From: Pseudorasbora parva
Lineage: Eukaryota; Chordata; Actinopteri; Cypriniformes; Gobionidae
DNA: 64,000 bases
Assembly (NCBI RefSeq): GCF_024679245.1
Contig: NC_090177.1
Location: 48,147,353-48,211,352, forward strand
Direction: 5' to 3'
Position numbers and translations under genes: made by a program. How positions within the stretch are numbered: position 1 is the first letter of the stretch; each line of letters starts with the position of its first letter. Positions 47,051-58,817 of this stretch are shown one piece after another. The notes beneath the pieces were generated by a model. It made no database searches, was not told the origin of the DNA, and was given only the letters and a program-made list of their open reading frames with translations.

Positions 47051-48058
47051 TACACACTGGTTAAAAGCAGATAGCGTGGAGGGAAAAAGCGTGCGGTTCT
47101 TGACGCTTGTGGCGCCGCCCACTGCCCCAAAGGGTGAAGTTGCACCAGTTTTGTTATGTTTCTGTCTCTTTCTGCTGTGTCAGCCAGTGACCCGGAGAGT
47201 TCAGAGAACTGAACTGCGTTTGTTTTCATCGAGGTTGTCGAAACCTGCGACCGGTTTGCCGAATGTGGTTTTTCCCACAAACTTTGATATTCAACGGACG
47301 AGTTGATTGACAGCAGTGGTCCCAAAGGCAAAGTTGTTCGGATGGAGGTTTTCTGTCGTATGGTACGACTGTCTCGTGCGCGTGCTGTGAAAAAGCACGC
47401 GACATACGTTCGCCTATAGCCGCTCTCATGTTGTTGCTTTTTCATTTTAAAGCGCCACTAGGTGGCCATTCACCGCGTCCTTTCTCGCCTGACCCCAGAC
47501 TGAGCCCGTGCACGGGTGTACCGGCTTGGGTGAAATTGTCTCGTTCCGTCCAAGAGCTATAGCCGTTCTAGCAGACCCCGCCTCGCCCAGCCCGTAGGTT
47601 TCGGCCTGCCGCCGCCAAGCTGAATCGAAATTCCCACTTTTTTTCCGATCTGGACGGACAGTCAGACTCCAGAGAATCTTTCTGCACTGGTTTGGGCCAG
47701 ATCGGGCAAAAGACCTAGGACTAGTGTGCAAAAGTAGGTTTTTCACAAAATCCCAAATACCCGAAAATTTCGCCAGCGCAACCTTCGAATCCGAGGCATG
47801 CGTCTCGCTCGGCTCGAGCCAAGGATTCCGATGATATAAGACACTTGGTTCTGCGGCGTGCGGTTTGGGAGCTACGAGCCATTTCGTGCCGGGCCCATCG
47901 GGGGGCCAGCCTTGGTGATGTTGTAGAGCGAGTGGCTAGTACCATCCCTCAAAGTTTCAGGTCTCTACGACGTAAGGCCTTTGCCAACCCTCCCCCCCTC
48001 ACCGCTTCCCAGATGGGCGTCGCCTTTGCCGGCTCCCCTGCCGCTGCGTCATTGTGTC

Positions 48059-48249
48059 ATCGCTTCTCGGCCTTTTGGCTAAGATCAAGTGTAGTATCTG
48101 TTCTTATCAGTTTAATATCTGATACGTCCCCTATCCGGGGACTGCATATTAAATTGATTTTTGGCACATGGAGCCGGAACCGGGGCTTGCTCCGTCCACT
48201 CCACGCATCGACCTGGTATTGCAGTGCCTCCAGGAACGGTGTGCTTCCC
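48059..48249 (+). ncRNA. RNU2: U2 snRNA, unit 21
   Basis: Intact. T4 downstream, standard type. Confidence 0.96.
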
Positions 48250-48715
48250 CTTTTTGGGGACTGCGAATTGTTGTGACTAATAGAAGAACCAACAACACCA
48301 CTGGAATTTTGTCAGAGAATACAGAAATACGCAGGAAGCGCATACAGAATGACGATGAGGTGACGCAACGATGACCGTGCCACAGAGAAAGCAGCAAGCT
48401 GCGGTCATATGAGCATAGGGAAAAAAGAAGAACAAAAGCGTCGGTTGCCGGCCGGCTGACTCATCACCGTCACAGCACGTTTTTTGATGTCCCTCTTATT
48501 TGAGAGTCTTTACCAACGAGCTGATGAGTCGAATCAGGGGTTTGTGTTGGATGGATTAGGGACACCTGATTCAAATCAAGGTCACGCACGCACGCACGCA
48601 GCAGTCAAGCAATGGAAGGTGCCCCGTCCTTCCTTTTCTTGGGGGAGGGGAAGGTCACCGTGTTTGAGGATGGCGAAGGGGGATAGGGCGCCTCTGCCTG
48701 GAGGCCAGGCAACTC

Positions 48716-48879
48716 ATACTTACCTGGCAGGGGAGACACCATGATCAGGAAGGTGGTTCACCCAGGGCGAGGCTCGGCCATTGCACTCCGGTTGTGCTGA
48801 CCCCTGCGAATTCCCCAAATGTGGGAATCTCGACTGCGTAATTTATGGTAGTGGGGGACTGCGTTCGCGCTCTCCCCTG
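48716..48879 (+). ncRNA. RNU1: U1 snRNA, unit 21
   Basis: Intact, majority type. Confidence 0.96.
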
Positions 48880-49887
48880 TACACACTGGTTAAAAGCAGA
48901 TAGCGTGGAGGGAAAAAGCGTGCGGTTCTTGACGCTTGTGGCGCCGCCCACTGCCCCAAAGGGTGAAGTTGCACCAGTTTTGTTATGTTTCTGTCTCTTT
49001 CTGCTGTGTCAGCCAGTGACCCGGAGAGTTCAGAGAACTGAACTGCGTTTGTTTTCATCGAGGTTGTCGAAACCTGCGACCGGTTTGCCGAATGTGGTTT
49101 TTCCCACAAACTTTGATATTCAACGGACGAGTTGATTGACAGCAGTGGTCCCAAAGGCAAAGTTGTTCGGATGGAGGTTTTCTGTCGTATGGTACGACTG
49201 TCTCGTGCGCGTGCTGTGAAAAAGCACGCGACATACGTTCGCCTATAGCCGCTCTCATGTTGTTGCTTTTTCATTTTAAAGCGCCACTAGGTGGCCATTC
49301 ACCGCGTCCTTTCTCGCCTGACCCCAGACTGAGCCCGTGCACGGGTGTACCGGCTTGGGTGAAATTGTCTCGTTCCGTCCAAGAGCTATAGCCGTTCTAG
49401 CAGACCCCGCCTCGCCCAGCCCGTAGGTTTCGGCCTGCCGCCGCCAAGCTGAATCGAAATTCCCACTTTTTTTCCGATCTGGACGGACAGTCAGACTCCA
49501 GAGAATCTTTCTGCACTGGTTTGGGCCAGATCGGGCAAAAGACCTAGGACTAGTGTGCAAAAGTAGGTTTTTCACAAAATCCCAAATACCCGAAAATTTC
49601 GCCAGCGCAACCTTCGAATCCGAGGCATGCGTCTCGCTCGGCTCGAGCCAAGGATTCTGATGATATAAGACACTTGGTTCTGCGGCGTGCGGTTTGGGAG
49701 CTACGAGCCATTTCGTGCCGGGCCCATCGGGGGGCCAGCCTTGGTGATGTTGTAGAGCGAGTGGCTAGTACCATCCCTCAAAGTTTCAGGTCTCTACGAC
49801 GTAAGGCCTTTGCCAACCCTCCCCCCCTCACCGCTTCCCAGATGGGCGTCGCCTTTGCCGGCTCCCCTGCCGCTGCGTCATTGTGTC

Positions 49888-50078
49888 ATCGCTTCTCGGC
49901 CTTTTGGCTAAGATCAAGTGTAGTATCTGTTCTTATCAGTTTAATATCTGATACGTCCCCTATCCGGGGACTGCATATTAAATTGATTTTTGGCACATGG
50001 AGCCGGAACCGGGGCTTGCTCCGTCCACTCCACGCATCGACCTGGTATTGCAGTGCCTCCAGGAACGGTGTGCTTCCC
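49888..50078 (+). ncRNA. RNU2: U2 snRNA, unit 22
   Basis: Intact. T at -230, the only such unit in the right block; T8 downstream. Confidence 0.96.
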
Positions 50079-50544
50079 CTTTTTGGGGACTGCGAATTGT
50101 TGTGACTAATAGAAGAACCAACAACACCACTGGAATTTTTTTTGTCAGAGAATACAGAAATACGCAGGAAGCGCATACAGAATGACGATGAGGTGACGCA
50201 ACGATGACCGTGCCACAGAGAAAGCAGCAAGCTGCGGTCATATGAGCATAGGGAAAAAAGAAGAACAAAAGCGTCGGTTGCCGGCCGGCTGACTCATCAC
50301 CGTCACAGCACGTTTTTTGATGTCCCTCTTATTTGAGAGTCTTTACCAACGAGCTGATGAGTCGAATCAGGGGTTTGTGTTGGATGGATTAGGGACACCT
50401 GATTCAAATCAAGGTCACGCACGCACGCAGCAGTCAAGCAATGGAAGGTGCCCCGTCCTTCCTTTTCTTGGGGGAGGGGAAGGTCACCGTGTTTGAGGAT
50501 GGCGAAGGGGGATAGGGCGCCTCTGCCTGGAGGCCAGGCAACTC

Positions 50545-50708
50545 ATACTTACCTGGCAGGGGAGACACCATGATCAGGAAGGTGGTTCACCCAGGGCGAG
50601 GCTCGGCCATTGCACTCCGGTTGTGCTGACCCCTGCGAATTCCCCAAATGTGGGAATCTCGACTGCGTAATTTATGGTAGTGGGGGACTGCGTTCGCGCT
50701 CTCCCCTG
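50545..50708 (+). ncRNA. RNU1: U1 snRNA, unit 22
   Basis: Intact. Three ACGC units upstream, GTGCGTG variant downstream. Confidence 0.96.
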
Positions 50709-51716
50709 TACACACTGGTTAAAAGCAGATAGCGTGGAGGGAAAAAGCGTGCGGTTCTTGACGCTTGTGGCGCCGCCCACTGCCCCAAAGGGTGAAGTTG
50801 CACCAGTTTTGTTATGTTTCTGTCTCTTTCTGCTGTGTCAGCCAGTGACCCGGAGAGTTCAGAGAACTGAACTGCGTTTGTTTTCATCGAGGTTGTCGAA
50901 ACCTGCGACCGGTTTGCCGAATGTGGTTTTTCCCACAAACTTTGATATTCAACGGACGAGTTGATTGACAGCAGTGGTCCCAAAGGCAAAGTTGTTCGGA
51001 TGGAGGTTTTCTGTCGTATGGTACGACTGTCTCGTGTGCGTGCTGTGAAAAAGCACGCGACATACGTTCGCCTATAGCCGCTCTCATGTTGTTGCTTTTT
51101 CATTTTAAAGCGCCACTAGGTGGCCATTCACCGCGTCCTTTCTCGCCTGACCCCAGACTGAGCCCGTGCACGGGTGTACCGGCTTGGGTGAAATTGTCTC
51201 GTTCCGTCCAAGAGCTATAGCCGTTCTAGCAGACCCCGCCTCGCCCAGCCCGTAGGTTTCGGCCTGCCGCCGCCAAGCTGAATCGAAATTCCCACTTTTT
51301 TTCCGATCTGGACGGACAGTCAGACTCCAGAGAATCTTTCTGCACTGGTTTGGGCCAGATCGGGCAAAAGACCTAGGACTAGTGTGCAAAAGTAGGTTTT
51401 TCACAAAATCCCAAATACCCGAAAATTTCGCCAGCGCAACCTTCGAATCCGAGGCATGCGTCTCGCTCGGCTCGAGCCAAGGATTCCGATGATATAAGAC
51501 ACTTGGTTCTGCGGCGTGCGGTTTGGGAGCTACGAGCCATTTCGTGCCGGGCCCATCGGGGGGCCAGCCTTGGTGATGTTGTAGAGCGAGTGGCTAGTAC
51601 CATCCCTCAAAGTTTCAGGTCTCTACGACGTAAGGCCTTTGCCAACCCTCCCCCCCTCACCGCTTCCCAGATGGGCGTCGCCTTTGCCGGCTCCCCTGCC
51701 GCTGCGTCATTGTGTC

Positions 51717-51907
51717 ATCGCTTCTCGGCCTTTTGGCTAAGATCAAGTGTAGTATCTGTTCTTATCAGTTTAATATCTGATACGTCCCCTATCCGGGGAC
51801 TGCATATTAAATTGATTTTTGGCACATGGAGCCGGAACCGGGGCTTGCTCCGTCCACTCCACGCATCGACCTGGTATTGCAGTGCCTCCAGGAACGGTGT
51901 GCTTCCC
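51717..51907 (+). ncRNA. RNU2: U2 snRNA, unit 23
   Basis: Intact. T4 downstream. Confidence 0.96.
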
Positions 51908-52373
51908 CTTTTTGGGGACTGCGAATTGTTGTGACTAATAGAAGAACCAACAACACCACTGGAATTTTGTCAGAGAATACAGAAATACGCAGGAAGCGCA
52001 TACAGAATGACGATGAGGTGACGCAACGATGACCGTGCCACAGAGAAAGCAGCAAGCTGCGGTCATATGAGCATAGGGAAAAAAGAAGAACAAAAGCGTC
52101 GGTTGCCGGCCGGCTGACTCATCACCGTCACAGCACGTTTTTTGATGTCCCTCTTATTTGAGAGTCTTTACCAACGAGCTGATGAGTCGAATCAGGGGTT
52201 TGTGTTGGATGGATTAGGGACACCTGATTCAAATCAAGGTCACGCACGCACGCACGCAGCAGTCAAGCAATGGAAGGTGCCCCGTCCTTCCTTTTCTTGG
52301 GGGAGGGGAAGGTCACCGTGTTTGAGGATGGCGAAGGGGGATAGGGGGCCTCTGCCTGGAGGCCAGGCAACTC

Positions 52374-52537
52374 ATACTTACCTGGCAGGGGAGACACCAT
52401 GATCAGGAAGGTGGTTCACCCAGGGCGAGGCTCGGCCATTGCACTCCGGTTGTGCTGACCCCTGCGAATTCCCCAAATGTGGGAATCTCGACTGCGTAAT
52501 TTATGGTAGTGGGGGACTGCGTTCGCGCTCTCCCCTG
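52374..52537 (+). ncRNA. RNU1: U1 snRNA, unit 23
   Basis: Intact. G at -27. Confidence 0.96.
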
Positions 52538-53545
52538 TACACACTGGTTAAAAGCAGATAGCGTGGAGGGAAAAAGCGTGCGGTTCTTGACGCTTGTGGC
52601 GCCGCCCACTGCCCCAAAGGGTGAAGTTGCACCAGTTTTGTTATGTTTCTGTCTCTTTCTGCTGTGTCAGCCAGTGACCCGGAGAGTTCAGAGAACTGAA
52701 CTGCGTTTGTTTTCATCGAGGTTGTCGAAACCTGCGACCGGTTTGCCGAATGTGGTTTTTCCCACAAACTTTGATATTCAACGGACGAGTTGATTGACAG
52801 CAGTGGTCCCAAAGGCAAAGTTGTTCGGATGGAGGTTTTCTGTCGTATGGTACGACTGTCTCGTGCGCGTGCTGTGAAAAAGCACGCGACATACGTTCGC
52901 CTATAGCCGCTCTCATGTTGTTGCTTTTTCATTTTAAAGCGCCACTAGGTGGCCATTCACCGCGTCCTTTCTCGCCTGACCCCAGACTGAGCCCGTGCAC
53001 GGGTGTACCGGCTTGGGTGAAATTGTCTCGTTCCGTCCAAGAGCTATAGCCGTTCTAGCAGACCCCGCCTCGCCCAGCCCGTAGGTTTCGGCCTGCCGCC
53101 GCCAAGCTGAATCGAAATTCCCACTTTTTTTCCGATCTGGACGGACAGTCAGACTCCAGAGAATCTTTCTGCACTGGTTTGGGCCAGATCGGGCAAAAGA
53201 CCTAGGACTAGTGTGCAAAAGTAGGTTTTTCACAAAATCCCAAATACCCGAAAATTTCGCCAGCGCAACCTTCGAATCCGAGGCATGCGTCTCGCTCGGC
53301 TCGAGCCAAGGATTCCGATGATATAAGACACTTGGTTCTGCGGCGTGCGGTTTGGGAGCTACGAGCCATTTCGTGCCGGGCCCATCGGGGGGCCAGCCTT
53401 GGTGATGTTGTAGAGCGAGTGGCTAGTACCATCCCTCAAAGTTTCAGGTCTCTACGACGTAAGGCCTTTGCCAACCCTCCCCCCCTCACCGCTTCCCAGA
53501 TGGGCGTCGCCTTTGCCGGCTCCCCTGCCGCTGCGTCATTGTGTC

Positions 53546-53736
53546 ATCGCTTCTCGGCCTTTTGGCTAAGATCAAGTGTAGTATCTGTTCTTATCAGTTT
53601 AATATCTGATACGTCCCCTATCCGGGGACTGCATATTAAATTGATTTTTGGCACATGGAGCCGGAACCGGGGCTTGCTCCGTCCACTCCACGCATCGACC
53701 TGGTATTGCAGTGCCTCCAGGAACGGTGTGCTTCCC
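53546..53736 (+). ncRNA. RNU2: U2 snRNA, unit 24
   Basis: Intact. T4 downstream, standard type. Confidence 0.96.
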
Positions 53737-54202
53737 CTTTTTGGGGACTGCGAATTGTTGTGACTAATAGAAGAACCAACAACACCACTGGAATTTTGTC
53801 AGAGAATACAGAAATACGCAGGAAGCGCATACAGAATGACGATGAGGTGACGCAACGATGACCGTGCCACAGAGAAAGCAGCAAGCTGCGGTCATATGAG
53901 CATAGGGAAAAAAGAAGAACAAAAGCGTCGGTTGCCGGCCGGCTGACTCATCACCGTCACAGCACGTTTTTTGATGTCCCTCTTATTTGAGAGTCTTTAC
54001 CAACGAGCTGATGAGTCGAATCAGGGGTTTGTGTTGGATGGATTAGGGACACCTGATTCAAATCAAGGTCACGCACGCACGCACGCAGCAGTCAAGCAAT
54101 GGAAGGTGCCCCGTCCTTCCTTTTCTTGGGGGAGGGGAAGGTCACCGTGTTTGAGGATGGCGAAGGGGGATAGGGCGCCTCTGCCTGGAGGCCAGGCAAC
54201 TC

Positions 54203-54366
54203 ATACTTACCTGGCAGGGGAGACACCATGATCAGGAAGGTGGTTCACCCAGGGCGAGGCTCGGCCATTGCACTCCGGTTGTGCTGACCCCTGCGAATTC
54301 CCCAAATGTGGGAATCTCGACTGCGTAATTTATGGTAGTGGGGGACTGCGTTCGCGCTCTCCCCTG
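54203..54366 (+). ncRNA. RNU1: U1 snRNA, unit 24
   Basis: Intact, majority type. Confidence 0.96.
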
Positions 54367-55374
54367 TACACACTGGTTAAAAGCAGATAGCGTGGAGGGA
54401 AAAAGCGTGCGGTTCTTGACGCTTGTGGCGCCGCCCACTGCCCCAAAGGGTGAAGTTGCACCAGTTTTGTTATGTTTCTGTCTCTTTCTGCTGTGTCAGC
54501 CAGTGACCCGGAGAGTTCAGAGAACTGAACTGCGTTTGTTTTCATCGAGGTTGTCGAAACCTGCGACCGGTTTGCCGAATGTGGTTTTTCCCACAAACTT
54601 TGATATTCAACGGACGAGTTGATTGACAGCAGTGGTCCCAAAGGCAAAGTTGTTCGGATGGAGGTTTTCTGTCGTATGGTACGACTGTCTCGTGCGCGTG
54701 CTGTGAAAAAGCACGCGACATACGTTCGCCTATAGCCGCTCTCATGTTGTTGCTTTTTCATTTTAAAGCGCCACTAGGTGGCCATTCACCGCGTCCTTTC
54801 TCGCCTGACCCCAGACTGAGCCCGTGCACGGGTGTACCGGCTTGGGTGAAATTGTCTCGTTCCGTCCAAGAGCTATAGCCGTTCTAGCAGACCCCGCCTC
54901 GCCCAGCCCGTAGGTTTCGGCCTGCCGCCGCCAAGCTGAATCGAAATTCCCACTTTTTTTCCGATCTGGACGGACAGTCAGACTCCAGAGAATCTTTCTG
55001 CACTGGTTTGGGCCAGATCGGGCAAAAGACCTAGGACTAGTGTGCAAAAGTAGGTTTTTCACAAAATCCCAAATACCCGAAAATTTCGCCAGCGCAACCT
55101 TCGAATCCGAGGCATGCGTCTCGCTCGGCTCGAGCCAAGGATTCCGATGATATAAGACACTTGGTTCTGCGGCGTGCGGTTTGGGAGCTACGAGCCATTT
55201 CGTGCCGGGCCCATCGGGGGGCCAGCCTTGGTGATGTTGTAGAGCGAGTGGCTAGTACCATCCCTCAAAGTTTCAGGTCTCTACGACGTAAGGCCTTTGC
55301 CAACCCTCCCCCCCTCACCGCTTCCCAGATGGGCGTCGCCTTTGCCGGCTCCCCTGCCGCTGCGTCATTGTGTC

Positions 55375-55565
55375 ATCGCTTCTCGGCCTTTTGGCTAAGA
55401 TCAAGTGTAGTATCTGTTCTTATCAGTTTAATATCTGATACGTCCCCTATCCGGGGACTGCATATTAAATTGATTTTTGGCACATGGAGCCGGAACCGGG
55501 GCTTGCTCCGTCCACTCCACGCATCGACCTGGTATTGCAGTGCCTCCAGGAACGGTGTGCTTCCC
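55375..55565 (+). ncRNA. RNU2: U2 snRNA, unit 25
   Basis: Intact. Last intact U2 in the window; T4 downstream. Confidence 0.96.
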
Positions 55566-56031
55566 CTTTTTGGGGACTGCGAATTGTTGTGACTAATAGA
55601 AGAACCAACAACACCACTGGAATTTTGTCAGAGAATACAGAAATACGCAGGAAGCGCATACAGAATGACGATGAGGTGACGCAACGATGACCGTGCCACA
55701 GAGAAAGCAGCAAGCTGCGGTCATATGAGCATAGGGAAAAAAGAAGAACAAAAGCGTCGGTTGCCGGCCGGCTGACTCATCACCGTCACAGCACGTTTTT
55801 TGATGTCCCTCTTATTTGAGAGTCTTTACCAACGAGCTGATGAGTCGAATCAGGGGTTTGTGTTGGATGGATTAGGGACACCTGATTCAAATCAAGGTCA
55901 CGCACGCACGCACGCAGCAGTCAAGCAATGGAAGGTGCCCCGTCCTTCCTTTTCTTGGGGGAGGGGAAGGTCACCGTGTTTGAGGATGGCGAAGGGGGAT
56001 AGGGCGCCTCTGCCTGGAGGCCAGGCAACTC

Positions 56032-56195
56032 ATACTTACCTGGCAGGGGAGACACCATGATCAGGAAGGTGGTTCACCCAGGGCGAGGCTCGGCCATTGC
56101 ACTCCGGTTGTGCTGACCCCTGCGAATTCCCCAAATGTGGGAATCTCGACTGCGTAATTTATGGTAGTGGGGGACTGCGTTCGCGCTCTCCCCTG
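56032..56195 (+). ncRNA. RNU1: U1 snRNA, unit 25
   Basis: Intact, majority type. Confidence 0.96.
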
Positions 56196-57203
56196 TACAC
56201 ACTGGTTAAAAGCAGATAGCGTGGAGGGAAAAAGCGTGCGGTTCTTGACGCTTGTGGCGCCGCCCACTGCCCCAAAGGGTGAAGTTGCACCAGTTTTGTT
56301 ATGTTTCTGTCTCTTTCTGCTGTGTCAGCCAGTGACCCGGAGAGTTCAGAGAACTGAACTGCGTTTGTTTTCATCGAGGTTGTCGAAACCTGCGACCGGT
56401 TTGCCGAATGTGGTTTTTCCCACAAACTTTGATATTCAACGGACGAGTTGATTGACAGCAGTGGTCCCAAAGGCAAAGTTGTTCGGATGGAGGTTTTCTG
56501 TCGTATGGTACGACTGTCTCGTGCGCGTGCTGTGAAAAAGCACGCGACATACGTTCGCCTATAGCCGCTCTCATGTTGTTGCTTTTTCATTTTAAAGCGC
56601 CACTAGGTGGCCATTCACCGCGTCCTTTCTCGCCTGACCCCAGACTGAGCCCGTGCACGGGTGTACCGGCTTGGGTGAAATTGTCTCGTTCCGTCCAAGA
56701 GCTATAGCCGTTCTAGCAGACCCCGCCTCGCCCAGCCCGTAGGTTTCGGCCTGCCGCCGCCAAGCTGAATCGAAATTCCCACTTTTTTTCCGATCTGGAC
56801 GGACAGTCAGACTCCAGAGAATCTTTCTGCACTGGTTTGGGCCAGATCGGGCAAAAGACCTAGGACTAGTGTGCAAAAGTAGGTTTTTCACAAAATCCCA
56901 AATACCCGAAAATTTCGCCAGCGCAACCTTCGAATCCGAGGCATGCGTCTCGCTCGGCTCGAGCCAAGGATTCCGATGATATAAGACACTTGGTTCTGCG
57001 GCGTGCGGTTTGGGAGCTACGAGCCATTTCGTGCCGGGCCCATCGGGGGGCCAGCCTTGGTGATGTTGTAGAGCGAGTGGCTAGTACCATCCCTCAAAGT
57101 TTCAGGTCTCTACGACGTAAGGCCTTTGCCAACCCTCCCCCCCTCACCGCTTCCCAGATGGGCGTCGCCTTTGCCGGCTCCCCTGCCGCTGCGTCATTGT
57201 GTC

Positions 57204-57236
57204 ATCGCTTCTCGGCCTTTTGGCTAAGATCTAGTA
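57204..57236 (+). pseudogene. U2 snRNA 5' fragment with 5-nt internal deletion, cut by Keno C
   Basis: U2 nt 1-28 joined to nt 34-38 (TAGTA), so AAGTG (nt 29-33) is lost just before the element. The promoter upstream is intact. The deletion is absent from copies A and B, so this was a separate insertion. Confidence 0.9.
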
Positions 57237-57444
57237 TCTGGTCAGGCGGTTGAGACTGCGATCGCCTCTCTGAGGTTTCTTGGCTCGAGAACTTTTGGTG
57301 TCCCGAGCCACACAACTTTTGAGAGGGAGAGTGATCCTGCTTGTTTTTACGGTTGAACAGTTTTAAGGTAAGACTTTTATTCTTTTATCTATTTATTGTA
57401 TTTATTGTTCTTTTACAGTTTTTTAGGCTGTCGGTGCCTCCACC

Positions 57445-58770
57445 ATGTCGGCTGCTCGTGCCGGCGTGCGGAGGCACCACAGCGTGCGATTTTTATTTAG
57501 AGAGGTGGAGGGTAAGCTCCTGGGGTTGTCTCGTTTAGACTTCTCCAGGAAGCTGATCCAAAAAGCCCTCAATTTTAATGCAAGTGACTTAAATTGTTTA
57601 ATGACTCTGCCCCTAAACAAAGGTTTTGATGTTAGTTTTAGATCTGCTTCCTTGTTGCAAGATTTCTGGCAACGATTTGAGCTTTGCAAGACCCAGTTCT
57701 CCATGTTCAATGTTGAGAAACTTTCTGACAATTCTGTTAAAACAGTTATTGTCAGAATGTTCAATGAAACAGTGAGTGGAGATGATGTTTCTATATGGCT
57801 GGGTAGATTTTGCACGGTTCGAAGTCCACCAGTCAAGGTGCTTGACGAAGACGGCATCTGGAATTGCGCTTGGAGAGTTCCCATTAAACAGTGGGAAGAT
57901 CCAAGCGGATTCCAGGGTCTGAGTCATTTACCCTCAATGATTGTGTTGGGAGAGAACCGCGGCTACATTCATTATCAGGGAATGCCCAAATTGTGCCGAA
58001 AGTGTGGGAAGATGGGACACCTCGCTGAGGCATGCCAAGAAATTGTGTGTAGGAAGTGCAGAGAAATTGGTCACATTTTTGAAGAATGTACCAATGGCAG
58101 ACGGTGTAATCTTTGTGGAGATGCTAACCATTTCTACAGAGATTGCCCTAAAAGTTTTGCCAACAAGTTGAAAGGGAACAAAATGGCCGCCCCACCAAAG
58201 GAACAATCGAAAGAACAAAGAGAGGAGGAGGTGGGCCCTGAGGTTTTGGCGGGAATTTCACATTCCCAGCCAGCCTCAGGGATTGGACAAGAAGGAGGAA
58301 GTGGGGCGGCCACAGGGGCGGAGTCAGAACGCATTAGAGAACAGGGGGAGGAAGCCGCTCCCCAACAAGAAAAAAGCAAAGATAAAATGGAGGAGGAGGA
58401 AGATGAAACGGCTTCCTCCCTCTACACTGTATCGGAGGTTAGTGGGGCGGATAGTGGGAGTGAAACCGAGTGTTCACTCCCAAATGCTCAAGTGCAGAAA
58501 AGGTCTGCGAGATCTCCTCTGCTGCAAACAGAGGAGAAAAGGCTGCGGGCATCGCATCGGCCAGATAGTTCCTCTTCGGAAGATCTGAACCGTATGTGGC
58601 CTGCAGACTCTCCAAATGAAGTCTCTTTTCTGCACTTTAAGCTAAGAACATCGTCACCAAAGGATCCACAAGAGGTTTCCTCTGTGGATTCTGAGGCGGC
58701 GAGCACTTGCCCTCCTGATCCCAGTTTATCTGGGGAGAAGGAAAGGCAGGTGCAACAAGAAGTAACATGA
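57445..58770 (+). CDS. Keno C ORF1 protein, zinc-knuckle
   Basis: A 441-aa protein of the same length as in copy A, with all three CCHC knuckles unchanged (residues 184-234). Differences include M8V, T41A, H80L, A116S/V117I and a cluster around residues 291-300 in the acidic, probably disordered tail. The absence of length change or stop, and the low number of replacements in the knuckles, fit purifying selection on a working protein. The start context is the same as in copy A. ORF2 starts 47 nt after the stop. Confidence 0.9.
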   Translation: MSAARAGVRRHHSVRFLFREVEGKLLGLSRLDFSRKLIQKALNFNASDLNCLMTLPLNKGFDVSFRSASLLQDFWQRFELCKTQFSMFNVEKLSDNSVKTVIVRMFNETVSGDDVSIWLGRFCTVRSPPVKVLDEDGIWNCAWRVPIKQWEDPSGFQGLSHLPSMIVLGENRGYIHYQGMPKLCRKCGKMGHLAEACQEIVCRKCREIGHIFEECTNGRRCNLCGDANHFYRDCPKSFANKLKGNKMAAPPKEQSKEQREEEVGPEVLAGISHSQPASGIGQEGGSGAATGAESERIREQGEEAAPQQEKSKDKMEEEEDETASSLYTVSEVSGADSGSETECSLPNAQVQKRSARSPLLQTEEKRLRASHRPDSSSSEDLNRMWPADSPNEVSFLHFKLRTSSPKDPQEVSSVDSEAASTCPPDPSLSGEKERQVQQEVT

Positions 58771-58817
58771 TTTTAATGCAATTTCTGTAGTCTTTTTATC
58801 TGTTTTTATTTTCATCA

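Larger units (their letters stand above)
31640..57203 (+). repeat. U2-U1 snRNA tandem array, right block (rest of unit 12, units 13-25, start of unit 26)
   Basis: Thirteen intact U2 and fourteen U1 genes in 1825- or 1829-bp units. Three unit classes recur in a fixed order: (three ACGC units with a GTGCGTG hairpin variant), then (G at -27 of U1), then standard. The order appears at units 13-15, 16-21 (each class doubled) and 22-25, a higher-order repeat made by block duplication. Confidence 0.95.
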
